Assembly (NCBI RefSeq): GCF_017873135.1
Contig: NZ_JAGGJV010000001.1
Coordinates: 620,001 to 684,000, forward strand
Direction of reading: 5' to 3'
DNA length: 64,000 nt
Source of the DNA: Rhizobium herbae
GTDB lineage: Bacteria; Pseudomonadota; Alphaproteobacteria; Rhizobiales; Rhizobiaceae
The translations under genes and the position numbers were made by a program. Under the pieces are notes generated by a model. The model worked only from the letters and a program-made list of their open reading frames with translations. It was not told where the DNA came from and made no database searches. Below, piece by piece: positions 1 to 8,244 of the stretch. Positions within the stretch are counted from its first letter, which is position 1, and every line of letters starts with the position of its first letter.

Positions 1-1
1 G

Positions 2-1768
2 CGGCTGGAGCAGCGCACCCGCTACGATATCGAGATGCTGGAGGCGACCGGCTCCTGCGCCGGCATCGAGAACTATTCGCGCTACCTCACCGGCCGCCAG
101 CCCGGCGAGCCGCCGCCGACCCTGTTCGAATACATCCCCGACAACGCCCTTTTGTTCATCGACGAAAGCCATGTCTCCGTCAGCCAGATCGGCGGCATGT
201 ACCGGGGCGACTTCCGCCGCAAGGCGACGCTGGCCGAATACGGCTTCCGCCTGCCGTCCTGCATGGACAACCGGCCGCTGCGCTTCGAGGAATGGGACGC
301 CATGCGCCCCGACACCATCGCCGTCTCGGCCACCCCGGCCGCCTGGGAGATGGAACAGGCCGGCGGCGTCTTCGCCGAACAGGTTATTCGCCCGACAGGC
401 CTGATCGATCCGCCGGTGGAAGTCCGCTCGGCCAAGACCCAGGTCGACGACGTCTTGGGCGAAATCCGCGAGACCGCGCTGGCCGGCTACCGCACGCTGG
501 TCACCGTGCTGACCAAGCGCATGGCCGAGGACCTCACCGAATATCTGCACGAGCAGGGGGTTCGCGTCCGGTATATGCACTCGGATATCGACACGCTGGA
601 GCGCATCGAGATCATCCGCGACCTGCGTCTCGGCGCCTTCGACGTGCTCGTCGGCATCAACCTGTTGCGCGAAGGCCTCGACATCCCCGAATGCGGCTTC
701 GTCGCCATCCTCGATGCCGACAAGGAAGGTTTCCTGCGCTCGGAAACGTCCCTCGTCCAGACCATCGGCCGTGCGGCGCGTAACGTCGACGGCAAGGTCA
801 TCCTCTATGCCGACCAGATCACCGGCTCGATGAAGCGCGCCATGGAGGAAACCTCCCGCCGCCGCGAAAAGCAGGTGGCCTATAACGAGGCCCACGGCAT
901 CACCCCGGAATCGGTCAAGGCCCGCATTTCCGACATCCTCGATTCGGTCTACGAGAAGGACCATGTCCGCGCCGATATCGGCATCCGGGGCGTCAAGGGC
1001 GGCCTCACCGACATGGTCGGCAACAACCTCGCCGCCCATCTCGAGGCGCTCGAAAAACAGATGCGCAACGCCGCCGCCGACCTCGACTTCGAAACCGCCG
1101 CTCGGCTCCGCGACGAAATCAAACGCCTCAAGGCCGCCGAACTGGCTGTCATGGATGATCCGATGGCGCGGCAAGAGGCGAGGAGCGCCGAAGGCGCGAC
1201 CGGGAATGCAAGAAGCCAGGCGAGGGCGATGGAGGGCGGTGGAAAGAAGAGCGGCAAGGCAAGCCGCGAGTCGATCTCCCCCCCTGTGGGGGAGATGTCC
1301 GACAGGACAGAGGGGGGTAAGTCCACCTCAAACTCCGAGCCCGCCGCCATACCCCCCTCTGACCCTTCGGGCCATCTCCCCCACAAGGGGGGAGATCAAC
1401 CCGGCGCTTCCCTCTTCGCCAAACCCGACCTCGACAATATGGGCCCGGGCACCGACATGACCCGCCCCGCCCGCCCGGAAACCAACCTCTTCCGCAAGAA
1501 CACCCTCGACGAAATGACCGTCGGCCGCACCGAAAAGCCGCTCAACACCAGCGGCAAGCTGCCGGAAAAGCCGCATATCCAAAAGCCGATCTCCCCCCTT
1601 GTGGGGGAGATGTCGCCGAAGGCGACAGAGGGGGGTAAGCCCGCCGCAAACTCGAGTGACCCCAAACCCTTCATCCGCGCCAAATCCGGCGCCGGCTCCT
1701 ACGAGGATGCCGGCGACGCCAAGCGCCAGAAGCGAACCAAGGGCAAGACGGGCCGGCCGGGCCAATAA
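2..1768 (+). CDS. uvrB: UvrABC excinuclease subunit B (5' end outside window)
   Basis: This is the C-terminal part of the damage-verification helicase of nucleotide excision repair, which works with UvrA and UvrC. The frame is open from base 2. Visible motifs are the FIDESH Walker B box, the helicase segments [14 protein letters not shown] and QTIGRAARN, and a UVR domain ([20 protein letters not shown], about bases 1050-1120) that contacts UvrC. After the UVR domain there is an unusual tail of about 210 residues, low in complexity and rich in Pro, Lys and Gly. Three copies of a palindromic intergenic-type repeat are translated inside this tail without a stop. Family identity is certain; the role of the tail is unknown. 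Confidence 0.97.
   Translation, partial: RLEQRTRYDIEMLEATGSCAGIENYSRYLTGRQPGEPPPTLFEYIPDNALLFIDESHVSVSQIGGMYRGDFRRKATLAEYGFRLPSCMDNRPLRFEEWDAMRPDTIAVSATPAAWEMEQAGGVFAEQVIRPTGLIDPPVEVRSAKTQVDDVLGEIRETALAGYRTLVTVLTKRMAEDLTEYLHEQGVRVRYMHSDIDTLERIEIIRDLRLGAFDVLVGINLLREGLDIPECGFVAILDADKEGFLRSETSLVQTIGRAARNVDGKVILYADQITGSMKRAMEETSRRREKQVAYNEAHGITPESVKARISDILDSVYEKDHVRADIGIRGVKGGLTDMVGNNLAAHLEALEKQMRNAAADLDFETAARLRDEIKRLKAAELAVMDDPMARQEARSAEGATGNARSQARAMEGGGKKSGKASRESISPPVGEMSDRTEGGKSTSNSEPAAIPPSDPSGHLPHKGGDQPGASLFAKPDLDNMGPGTDMTRPARPETNLFRKNTLDEMTVGRTEKPLNTSGKLPEKPHIQKPISPLVGEMSPKATEGGKPAANSSDPKPFIRAKSGAGSYEDAGDAKRQKRTKGKTGRPGQ
1273..1320 (+). repeat. Palindromic repeat, copy 1, inside uvrB
   Basis: A CTCCCC..GGGGGAG hairpin is followed by a GTCCGACAGGAC-like second stem and a run of G. 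Its translation contains ISPPVGEMS. It matches the repeats at 1588-1637, 1851-1899 and 38550-38600, and lies in the same reading frame as the 1588 copy. Confidence 0.85.
1351..1397 (-). repeat. Palindromic repeat, copy 2 (inverted), inside uvrB
   Basis: This is the same element in opposite orientation: ACCCCCCTCTG at the left edge and GGGGGGAGATC at the right. It is translated as a Pro/Gly/His-rich stretch containing [10 protein letters not shown]. Confidence 0.82.
1588..1637 (+). repeat. Palindromic repeat, copy 3, inside uvrB
   Basis: The element begins GATCTCCCCCCTTGTGGGGG and ends ACAGAGGGGGGTAAG. Its translation contains ISPLVGEMS, close to the peptide from copy 1, so both copies use the same open frame. 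Confidence 0.85.
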
Positions 1769-1782
1769 CATCTCAACGGAAC

Positions 1783-2110
1783 ACCCTCCCCTTGAGGGGG
1801 AGGGTCGGCGCCCGGCGCCGGGGTGGGGTGACCGCCACAACCACGGACCCGATCTCCCCCCTTGTGGGGGAGATGTCGGCAAAGCCGACAGAGGGGGGCA
1901 CCTCAAACTCCGAACCCGTCACTTCGGCCATTTCCCCACAAGGGGGCAGGACGATCGCCTCCGAATTTCGGCTTGCTCCCTCTTCTCCCCGGCGGGGAGA
2001 AGGTGGCGCGCAGCGCCGGATGAGGGGGCGGCCGGCTCCGAAATCGCGGAAAGTCCCCCTCATCGCCTCGCATCCGCTCGGCACGTCTCCCCGCCGGGGA
2101 GAAGAAGCAG
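1783..2110. repeat. Cluster of palindromic intergenic repeats after uvrB
   Basis: The stretch between uvrB and the next gene is made largely of repeats. There is a CCCTCCCCTTGAGGGGGAGGG hairpin unit (about 1785-1831), a GATCTCCCCCCTTG unit like those in uvrB (1851-1899), a decayed partial unit (about 1920-1950), and two facing copies of a CTTCTCCCCGGCGGGGAGAAG type (about 1975-2030 and 2052-2106). No coding gene was recognised here. The hairpins may also end uvrB transcription. Confidence 0.8.
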
Positions 2111-2190
2111 ATCATCCCCAAAAATGCACCATCGCCAGACCGCCCGCGATCCGTTAGTCCTCGCTAACCTCGCCGCAAAGGACCGTGCCC

Positions 2191-2655
2191 ATGCGCCTGC
2201 CCGCCCTCGCCCTCCTGCTGTCCGCCCTCGCCGCGCTCCCGGCCGCCGCCGAAACCTTCAGGACGCCAGAATCCCTGCTGCAGGCCCTCTACCGCTACGA
2301 CACCGCCGAGACCGACGCGGACGCCCCCTCGCTCTATTCCCCCTTCTTCTCCGACCAGCTGAACGCCCGCTTCCAGGCCGATCTCGACACCACCGCCGAA
2401 GGCGACGCCGGCACCATCGATTTCGACCCGGTCATCTCAGGCAATGACGGGCAAGCCACCGGCGTCGCGGTCGGCCAGCCGATCGTCATCGACGACACGG
2501 CCGAGGTGGAAGTGACGTTCAAGAATTCCGAGCCGGTGACGCTGTATTACACGCTGGTCCGGGAACACGGCGGCTGGAAGGTCGACGATATCGCCAACCA
2601 GCAGGGGGAGTATCCGTGGAGCCTGAGTGCGTTGTTTGATGGGGCGGGACGGTAA
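2191..2655 (+). CDS. Small secreted protein, DUF3828-like
   Basis: This is a 154-residue protein with a clear signal peptide (MRLPALALLLSALAALPAAA) and a compact mature domain ending in GGWKVDDI. The WKV-DDI end resembles DUF3828-type periplasmic proteins, but that assignment is from memory. The ATG at 2191 is preferred over the GTG at 2185. The last third is copied, with changes, at 3188-3289. The function is unknown. Confidence 0.75.
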   Translation: MRLPALALLLSALAALPAAAETFRTPESLLQALYRYDTAETDADAPSLYSPFFSDQLNARFQADLDTTAEGDAGTIDFDPVISGNDGQATGVAVGQPIVIDDTAEVEVTFKNSEPVTLYYTLVREHGGWKVDDIANQQGEYPWSLSALFDGAGR

Positions 2656-2696
2656 GACAAAGAAGCGGCAGAAGGCCAACTCCGGCTCCGTCGTCC

Positions 2697-2775
2697 TCGT
2701 CCCCGGGCTTGCCTCGGGGGACTGCCCGCGTCATTCTCCCCCTCCGTCATCCTCGGGCCTGACCCGAGGATCCAC
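2697..2775. repeat. Two short palindromes between genes
   Basis: Two hairpins are seen: CCCCGGGCTTGCCTCGGGG (about 2700) and TCCTCGGGCCTGACCCGAGGA (about 2751-2771). The second sits in the CGTCATCCTCGGG context common in rhizobial intergenic repeats. They could also act as a terminator for the upstream gene. Confidence 0.65.
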
Positions 2776-2807
2776 CACCGGGAGCCACCAAGCCAAGAGT
2801 GAATGAG

Positions 2808-3107
2808 ATGGCGGAAAAACTGACACAGTTCGATCCGGCCGAGGGCCTGACCTCCGACGCGGCGATCGCGGCGTTCATGGCGGAAGCCTTCGCCTCCGAG
2901 GATGCCGGCTATATCGCCCATGCGCTGGGCGTCGTTGCCCGCGCCAAGGGCATGACCCAGATCGCCACGCAGACCGGGCTTTCGCGCGAGCAGCTCTACC
3001 GCTCGTTCAGCGAAAACGGCAACCCCACCCTGAAGACGACGATCGCGGTGATGAAAGCGCTGGGCATCGAACTGACGGCAAGGCCGCACCGGCCGGATGC
3101 CGCGTGA
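2808..3107 (+). CDS. Antitoxin-like HTH protein (addiction module antidote family)
   Basis: This protein of about 99 residues matches the COG3636/HigA-like antidote family: an N-terminal FDPAEGLTSDAAIAAFM segment, the family signature YIAHALGVVARAKGMTQIA, and a helix-turn-helix (TGLSREQLYRSFSENGNP). Family members bind DNA and neutralise a RelE-like toxin that is normally encoded just upstream. Here the upstream 150 bases hold only palindromic repeats, and the next gene downstream is not toxin-like, so it appears orphaned. An in-frame GTG at 2799 is an alternative start. Confidence 0.85.
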   Translation: MAEKLTQFDPAEGLTSDAAIAAFMAEAFASEDAGYIAHALGVVARAKGMTQIATQTGLSREQLYRSFSENGNPTLKTTIAVMKALGIELTARPHRPDAA

Positions 3108-3187
3108 GCATTCCATACGGCAGACAGGCGTCGTTGCGGGGTTCACAGCCGAACGCGAAGTCCAGTTCCGCCAACATCAATCCGTAA

Positions 3188-3289
3188 ACGCTGATCAGGG
3201 AACACGGCGGCTGGAAGGTCGACGACATCGCCAACCAGCAGGGGGAATATCCGTGGAGCTTGAGTGCGTTGTTTGAGGGGACGCGGTAG
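3188..3289 (+). pseudogene. Partial copy of the 3' end of the DUF3828-like gene
   Basis: Bases 3188-3289 align with 2551-2655, with only scattered substitutions and a 3-base length difference near the end. The copy encodes REHGGWKVDDIANQQGEYPW and a stop codon (TAG). It has no start codon, signal peptide or first two-thirds. It is a fragment left by duplication or by deletion of a paralogue, and it lies at the edge of the AT-rich island. Confidence 0.85.
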
Positions 3290-3425
3290 CTCTTCGTCCG
3301 TTCCAATATCCGTTATCCGCTGCTATGAGAATGCCTACAGCTCGATACGGCAAAAGCCAAAACAACGACAGCGTCACGCGCGAGCAGATAACTCGAGCCG
3401 CCGGGATGGAAACTTTGTTGGCCTT

Positions 3426-5957
3426 CTACAAAGTCGATAATCTCTTTAAAAAATTGTCGAAAACTGAAATAACCTCATTTTTGCAGCTTACATTTTCCCA
3501 TATTTCACCAATAGAAATTATCTTAATTAAATGCGATAGCCGCCCCCTAAGCCTACTCCGCATGGCTTTAGGAAGAAGTTCAGTTCGAAAAATAGGTATA
3601 TACATGCTTGTAGCCGCCGAAAAAGGATCCATGTATATTTTTCCCTTGGACGCAACCGATATCATGCCATTTATAATTTCTTCCAAATTTGCAGATGATG
3701 AACAAATATAAAAATAATACAAGGCCGTATTCTTATAATAATTTTCATACCTTAAGGCCTGAACACTATTCGATTTAATAGCCTTAAAATAAACTTCTGC
3801 ATGTATATCTAGAGATTTTTTTAAATCAATTAGAGCACCGTCCATATCCATATGCCTATTATCTTTAGCTTTTAGATAAAAATACCCTGCCTTTCTCGCA
3901 AGAAAACTCAATTTTTCTTCAGAAGTGTAATTTCTACCGCTCTCCACGAAATTCGCAATACCCAAACAGTACCGCGCAATTTCTCCGCTCTGCTCTTCAC
4001 ACATATACCACCGTTTTACGTGGTCGAATGGTGGTTCATACTTCATCGAAAATGCAAAATTGAAATCGTCTCGTACAAAATTCAATTTTGGTGGAGATAT
4101 CAAAGTCCCGATATACCCCCTAAAGGCACGAAAACGCGGATCTTCGGTAATTTTTGGGGACAAATCTTTTGCGTTTAATTCAGACCATGCTTTTTCGAGA
4201 TGAGCGCTGTCGCCAAGGCGATGAGATGCGCGTGCAAGATTTTCACATTTTTGCATCAAGCGAGATAACTCGGGAATTTCCGGAAAAAATGACCTTTTAA
4301 ATGAATTAACCCTCGCTTCAACCGAAGCATATCTATCCAAAAGCTTAGATTTCTCCAGCACAAAAGCACGCGTGAGCTCACCAAGTCTAAAAAAAGTCTC
4401 TTGACCAATTTCGTTTCTGTCCAGAAACATTTCACGAGTGTCGTTAATTGAGTCAACTATGCGACTGTCCTCATATCTTAATATAGTCCTTAAATCCTCG
4501 AAATTTAATGGCTTGCCCGCTAAAGCGAGAGCGCAAAGCAGCTGGCGTGAATAATCGCCAGTTAGCGCGTCCCACTCTCGTTCAAACACATACGATCGCG
4601 CATCACCGCCGACATGCTCCTCAAAGAGCGAAACCGCTTGCTCATAGTTTCCAGAATTCCTTCTCAATGCCAAAATTGTTTCAATAACAAGCGGACGCCT
4701 CTCGGTAACTTGCGCCAGCTTTCCGTCACGAAACTCAATCTGCGGCTTCTCAACCTTGAATTGATCACAACAAACTTCCACAAATTTAGGATATTCAACT
4801 CCCGAAGATAAACCAGGTATCTCAATTGAATTATCTAGCGACTGAGTGGGAGCATTTCTTTGTGTATAAAGCACTTTCGATGTTTTTTTCGCCCTCACGA
4901 GGACTTTGTAAATGGCATCGAAACCGGCATCTTCACCAGAGGTTGTTAAAGTATCGATATCATCAATCACGACAAAACACGAAAAATTATCAAAAAACAC
5001 TTGCAGCTCCCTGGATAAATCAAGCAGCGTCATGCTTTCGGCCTTATTAATATCCGTCCACGAACCTAACGTTAAAATTGATACTATTAGCGACTTCGCG
5101 TCATTAAAGTCGGCACCAACGAACAATTCTGATTTTGATTCTGACGTATTTAGAAACTTCTTTTTTGCAGACACAAATATAACCTGGTCAAAAAATTCAC
5201 CAGAAGATATATCTATATTTGCTCCATATATGGATATCAGCTTTGCTATCTCGTAAGCTATAGTTGTTTTTCCGGATCCACCTCTTCCGTATAAAAAATT
5301 CCGTGGCTCATGTATATCTTGAATCCAAGAGAAAACTTTTTGTACTGCATCGAGGCGACCTACAAATTGCTTAATTTGTGCTGGATTTGGAGGTAGGGCA
5401 AACTCAATCTTCTCGCGGCCCTGCACATGTCTCGCAGCACCACAGAAAAGTATCGGCAAATGACGTGAATCTGCAGCTATCGTTTCATATGAAGACCTGA
5501 TCCAATATTTTTCCATTCCGTTTTTCTCACAAAATTTCCGCGAGAATCCGGAAGGATTTGCAACCGATGAGTTCTGAAAAACGATTAATATATCAAGATA
5601 TCCTTCACCGACCTTTATGTTCCGGTGTGCCAAGCGTGGCATGTTTATGGTTATATTCGCGAGAGAAGTGCAAAATTTGTCGAAATTTACTCTAACGGAT
5701 CTAGAAACAACCGTGCGAGTGGCGTCGTCTACACCAAATACAATCAAACCACCGGATGTATTGGCAAAAGAGATTACGAGCTTGCAAAGATGCACGAAAT
5801 AATCATCTGAATACGAAAAAGGCCACTCACGTTTAAAATCCCAATTCTCTCCCTCGGAAAAGAGGAAATTTCCGTCGTCTTGTATGAAAGCAGATAAAAA
5901 CCAATCATTGTTTTCAGGAAATTTGGCTTCAGACAAAAACGCTCGTATGGCTTCCAT
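3426..5957 (-). CDS. AlbA_2/Schlafen-like domain fused to STAND NTPase; putative defence protein
   Basis: This is a lone 843-residue gene. The N-terminus resembles AlbA_2/Schlafen domains: ENWDFKREWP (37-46), FANTSGG (64-70), GVDD (75-78). A FVGR-type linker at about 198 leads to a P-loop ATPase with Walker A GRGGSGKT (224-231), Walker B FVVIDDID (328-335) and a sensor-like TQRN (365-368). A long helical C-terminal region follows, possibly TPR-like, as in STAND regulators. Known bacterial STAND proteins sense phage or stress and trigger an effector, so here the N-terminal domain would be the effector or a nucleic-acid binder; that is inference. The gene is far more AT-rich than its neighbours, which suggests horizontal acquisition. 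It has no clear Shine-Dalgarno. No partner gene is adjacent. Confidence 0.85.
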   Translation of the reverse strand: MEAIRAFLSEAKFPENNDWFLSAFIQDDGNFLFSEGENWDFKREWPFSYSDDYFVHLCKLVISFANTSGGLIVFGVDDATRTVVSRSVRVNFDKFCTSLANITINMPRLAHRNIKVGEGYLDILIVFQNSSVANPSGFSRKFCEKNGMEKYWIRSSYETIAADSRHLPILFCGAARHVQGREKIEFALPPNPAQIKQFVGRLDAVQKVFSWIQDIHEPRNFLYGRGGSGKTTIAYEIAKLISIYGANIDISSGEFFDQVIFVSAKKKFLNTSESKSELFVGADFNDAKSLIVSILTLGSWTDINKAESMTLLDLSRELQVFFDNFSCFVVIDDIDTLTTSGEDAGFDAIYKVLVRAKKTSKVLYTQRNAPTQSLDNSIEIPGLSSGVEYPKFVEVCCDQFKVEKPQIEFRDGKLAQVTERRPLVIETILALRRNSGNYEQAVSLFEEHVGGDARSYVFEREWDALTGDYSRQLLCALALAGKPLNFEDLRTILRYEDSRIVDSINDTREMFLDRNEIGQETFFRLGELTRAFVLEKSKLLDRYASVEARVNSFKRSFFPEIPELSRLMQKCENLARASHRLGDSAHLEKAWSELNAKDLSPKITEDPRFRAFRGYIGTLISPPKLNFVRDDFNFAFSMKYEPPFDHVKRWYMCEEQSGEIARYCLGIANFVESGRNYTSEEKLSFLARKAGYFYLKAKDNRHMDMDGALIDLKKSLDIHAEVYFKAIKSNSVQALRYENYYKNTALYYFYICSSSANLEEIINGMISVASKGKIYMDPFSAATSMYIPIFRTELLPKAMRSRLRGRLSHLIKIISIGEIWENVSCKNEVISVFDNFLKRLSTL

Positions 5958-5989
5958 TGAAAAGTCCGATTCGCTTGAGAAGTCCAGAT

Positions 5990-5998
5990 ATTATAACA
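5990..5998 (-). promoter_or_regulatory. Extended -10 promoter element for the STAND gene
   Basis: Read on the minus strand, TGTTATAAT matches an extended -10 (TGN-TATAAT) about 33-41 bases upstream of the ATG at 5957. No good -35 is seen, as is common with extended -10 promoters. The surrounding 5960-6060 is AT-rich. Confidence 0.55.
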
Positions 5999-6238
5999 GT
6001 ATAATTAGAACACCTCTTAGTTGAAATACGCAAATAAAAATTTCTTTTGCTATCAATGAGCTGGTCACACGTGATCAATTCAAGGGCTAGAGGCGCGGCG
6101 CGCAAGAGGAAAAAATTAGATGAGGGTGCGATCTCGTAACTCTAACTTCCAACTGTATAATATTACTCAAAATCAACACCTTAGCCGCAATCCCAGCGTC
6201 CAATTTCGCCACTGAGCGCCTCCCCACCCCACCCCGTT

Positions 6239-6661
6239 CATCCCCGCCCCCAAAACCCATGCCATACTCCTGATCGTTCCGCCGAGGATACACTGCCAGC
6301 CGTGGCAGCGAGGCGGGGCCGGCGCCGGGTGTGGGGAAAGGACGGAAGTCCTCACATCGGGGGTTCGCGGAAAATGGTTTCCCTCCGCAGGCTGACGCGG
6401 CTGCGGATGTGCCTGTGCGGCACACAGGACCGGCTTGAAGCCCGGTCGCAGAGAAACCGGAGTCGCGGGCAAAAACCGCCGAACGGGGCGCTGGCGAGAG
6501 CCATTTTCCCACTACCCAAAAAGGCTCTTGCGAGCGCCCCGTCCGATCCCTGCCCATGCGGGCAGGACGGACATCACCCAAGCCAGACCGCGGGCCGAAA
6601 GGCCGCGCGAAGGCGGGCGCGTGCCCGCCGCCCAGCACAGCCGCCAAGCACAGGAGAGATC
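6239..6661. other. GC-rich structured stretch without a recognised gene
   Basis: About 420 bases with no convincing coding gene, but several inverted repeats. The best is a 20-base repeat with two mismatches (6483-6502 and 6523-6542) around a 20-base loop. Smaller hairpins include GTGCCTGTGCGGCAC (about 6408) and ACCGGCTTGAAGCCCGGT (about 6429). It could encode a structured RNA or be the long leader of the gene at 6662. It does not match RNase P RNA, tmRNA or SRP RNA as I know them. Confidence 0.4.
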
Positions 6662-7105
6662 ATGCCGAACCCCGCCCCGAAACGGACCCCGGCCGAGCAG
6701 CGCCGGGACGAGACCCTGCAACGCAACACACTCGAAATCATCGGCATTCCCCTCGGTTGCCCCTATCGCGCCTGCCGGCGCCATCGGCGCTGCGGCTTCG
6801 TCACCGGCGCCGATCGCACCCCCGCCTGCCTGGCACATCTTTCGCCGGAGGCCCGGGCCTTGCACGACAGGCTGCTCGCCGCCGCCCGCACGCGGTTCGA
6901 GAATCTTCACGACCTCGTCAGCGCCCATGTCCGCGCCACCGTCGCGCGCGATCTGGAGGGCGTTGCCGTGTCCGAGATCGTCCGCCTCGCCCAGCCGCGC
7001 GGCCACTGGCTGCATGCGTCGCTGCCCTTCTGGCGCGACTTTGCGCACTCGGCGCAGGCGCTCAAGCGCGGCGACGGAAAAGACGGCGGCAATGGCAATG
7101 GATAG
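6662..7105 (+). CDS. Hypothetical protein with Cys/His cluster
   Basis: A 147-residue protein, started at the ATG at 6662 because of a good Shine-Dalgarno (AGGAGAG) six bases upstream. Near residue 35 it has a compact CPYRACRRHRRC motif that could bind a metal. The rest is Arg/Ala-rich and helical, ending in a Gly/Asn/Asp tail (GDGKDGGNGNG). I do not recognise a named family. The frame stays open upstream to 6302, but that part lies in the structured non-coding stretch. Confidence 0.65.
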   Translation: MPNPAPKRTPAEQRRDETLQRNTLEIIGIPLGCPYRACRRHRRCGFVTGADRTPACLAHLSPEARALHDRLLAAARTRFENLHDLVSAHVRATVARDLEGVAVSEIVRLAQPRGHWLHASLPFWRDFAHSAQALKRGDGKDGGNGNG

Positions 7106-7127
7106 GCGGCGCGTGTCGGCCGGAGCC

Positions 7128-7712
7128 CTACTCCGCCGCCTTCACCTCTTCCAGCAGCTCCAGCTCGTAGGAATAGCCTTCCAGCATCGTGTACGCCTGC
7201 TCAATCGCCTCGATCTGCGCCTCGGCATTGCGGATGGCGTCGGCGATCGATTGCGAGCGGGTGCGCAGCATCGAGCCGAGCACGTCGGCGGCGGGGCGGC
7301 GGCCGAGCCGGTCGATATGCTGGCGGACGCGGGCGCGGTGGCGCTCCAGCTCGAGGATATGGAAGCGGCTCTTGACGATGTCGTCGGACAGCTTTCGGCG
7401 CATGGCGGCAACCGGATCGAAGCTGCCGGGCTCGCGCTCGTCGAGGATGAAGTCGTTGACCAGCGTTTCCAGCCGCAAGATACCCTGCAGGTCGCGCGGG
7501 TCGGCCAGCTGCGGGTCGTAGCCGGTATTGTCGTAGACCTTGCGGCGCACCGGGTCCTTCAGCAGGTCGTAGCAGGCCTGCAGCCGGCCGAAGGCCTCGG
7601 TATCGCCGCCCGAGTCGGGATGGGCGGACTTGACCACCTTGCGATAGGCCGCCTTGACCGCCTGCTCGTCGGCATCGCGGGCAATGCCCAGCGTTTCATA
7701 GGGGTCGATCAC
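7128..7712 (-). CDS. DnaJ-domain (J-domain) protein
   Basis: The N-terminal 65 residues form a J domain (DPYETLGIARDADEQAVKAA, then HPD in SAHPDSGGD), which stimulates the ATPase of a DnaK-type Hsp70. The remaining 130 residues are helical and coiled-coil-like with no zinc-finger or Gly/Phe region, so it is a class III J protein rather than DnaJ itself. The GTG at 7712 is chosen because GAGGT lies six bases before it; a TTG at 7727 is less likely. The client is unknown. Confidence 0.85.
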   Translation of the reverse strand: MIDPYETLGIARDADEQAVKAAYRKVVKSAHPDSGGDTEAFGRLQACYDLLKDPVRRKVYDNTGYDPQLADPRDLQGILRLETLVNDFILDEREPGSFDPVAAMRRKLSDDIVKSRFHILELERHRARVRQHIDRLGRRPAADVLGSMLRTRSQSIADAIRNAEAQIEAIEQAYTMLEGYSYELELLEEVKAAE

Positions 7713-7727
7713 AGCGCCACCTCTCAA

Positions 7728-8244
7728 GTCCCCGCATTCGTCTCGTTCGCCCCTGACCTAACCCGTCGCCCGGCCCGCTTCAACCCCGCTTCGACCCCGA
7801 AGCAGCAGCCGGCCGGCGGCCCCTTCTTCGGTCATCGTCGGGACCAAATTGGGGCGAGATCGGGACGGCGGGCGGTTTTCCCCGGCCGGTGCCGTTCGGG
7901 CAGCAGATACGGGCGGGCAAAAACCCGCCATATGGGCGGATGTGCCGGCGTGGTGCAGGCGGGCGCCGGTACCGACATGCGGTTGAGTGCAAAGGATTAA
8001 ACGCTTGCTATTTTCTTTTTTTGCTGCAAATATTTCGGCGTTCGGGCGTTTGCATCCCGGAGACTGGACTGGCTGTATGGTCCCGGAAAAATCCGGGCGT
8101 GCCTGAAAAGGCACTGTAGACGTTCTTTCCCCGTTATCGACTTCTCCGACTGGCTTTCCGCAATAAAGACAAAACCGGAAAGAAAAACGTCTCCACCCTG
8201 GCAGGGGTGAGGACATATCATTAAGGGAAAAAAGGACTTCTCCC
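7728..8244. other. Intergenic region and long 5' leader of the cold-shock gene
   Basis: No coding gene was recognised in this 517-base gap. The part nearest the cold-shock gene turns AT-rich from about 8000, with a run of T at 8024-8030. A long 5' leader is usual for cspA-type genes, where it controls mRNA stability and translation with temperature. The leader's extent is inferred. Confidence 0.5.

Noticed and set aside
3325-3711. Plus-strand frame at the 3' end of the STAND gene
   Set aside because: Antisense to the 843-residue gene; it crosses into the AT-rich island and has no domain.
6087-6647. Minus-strand open frame in the structured region
   Set aside because: Low-complexity Pro/Arg/Gly translation with no domain and no ribosome site; typical GC-rich chance frame.
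6239-6661. RNase P RNA, tmRNA or SRP RNA
   Set aside because: The region is structured and GC-rich, but the conserved sequence blocks of these RNAs are absent.
6302-6661. N-terminal extension of the hypothetical protein at 6662
   Set aside because: The frame is open but the translation is Arg-rich without pattern, and the Shine-Dalgarno fits the later ATG.
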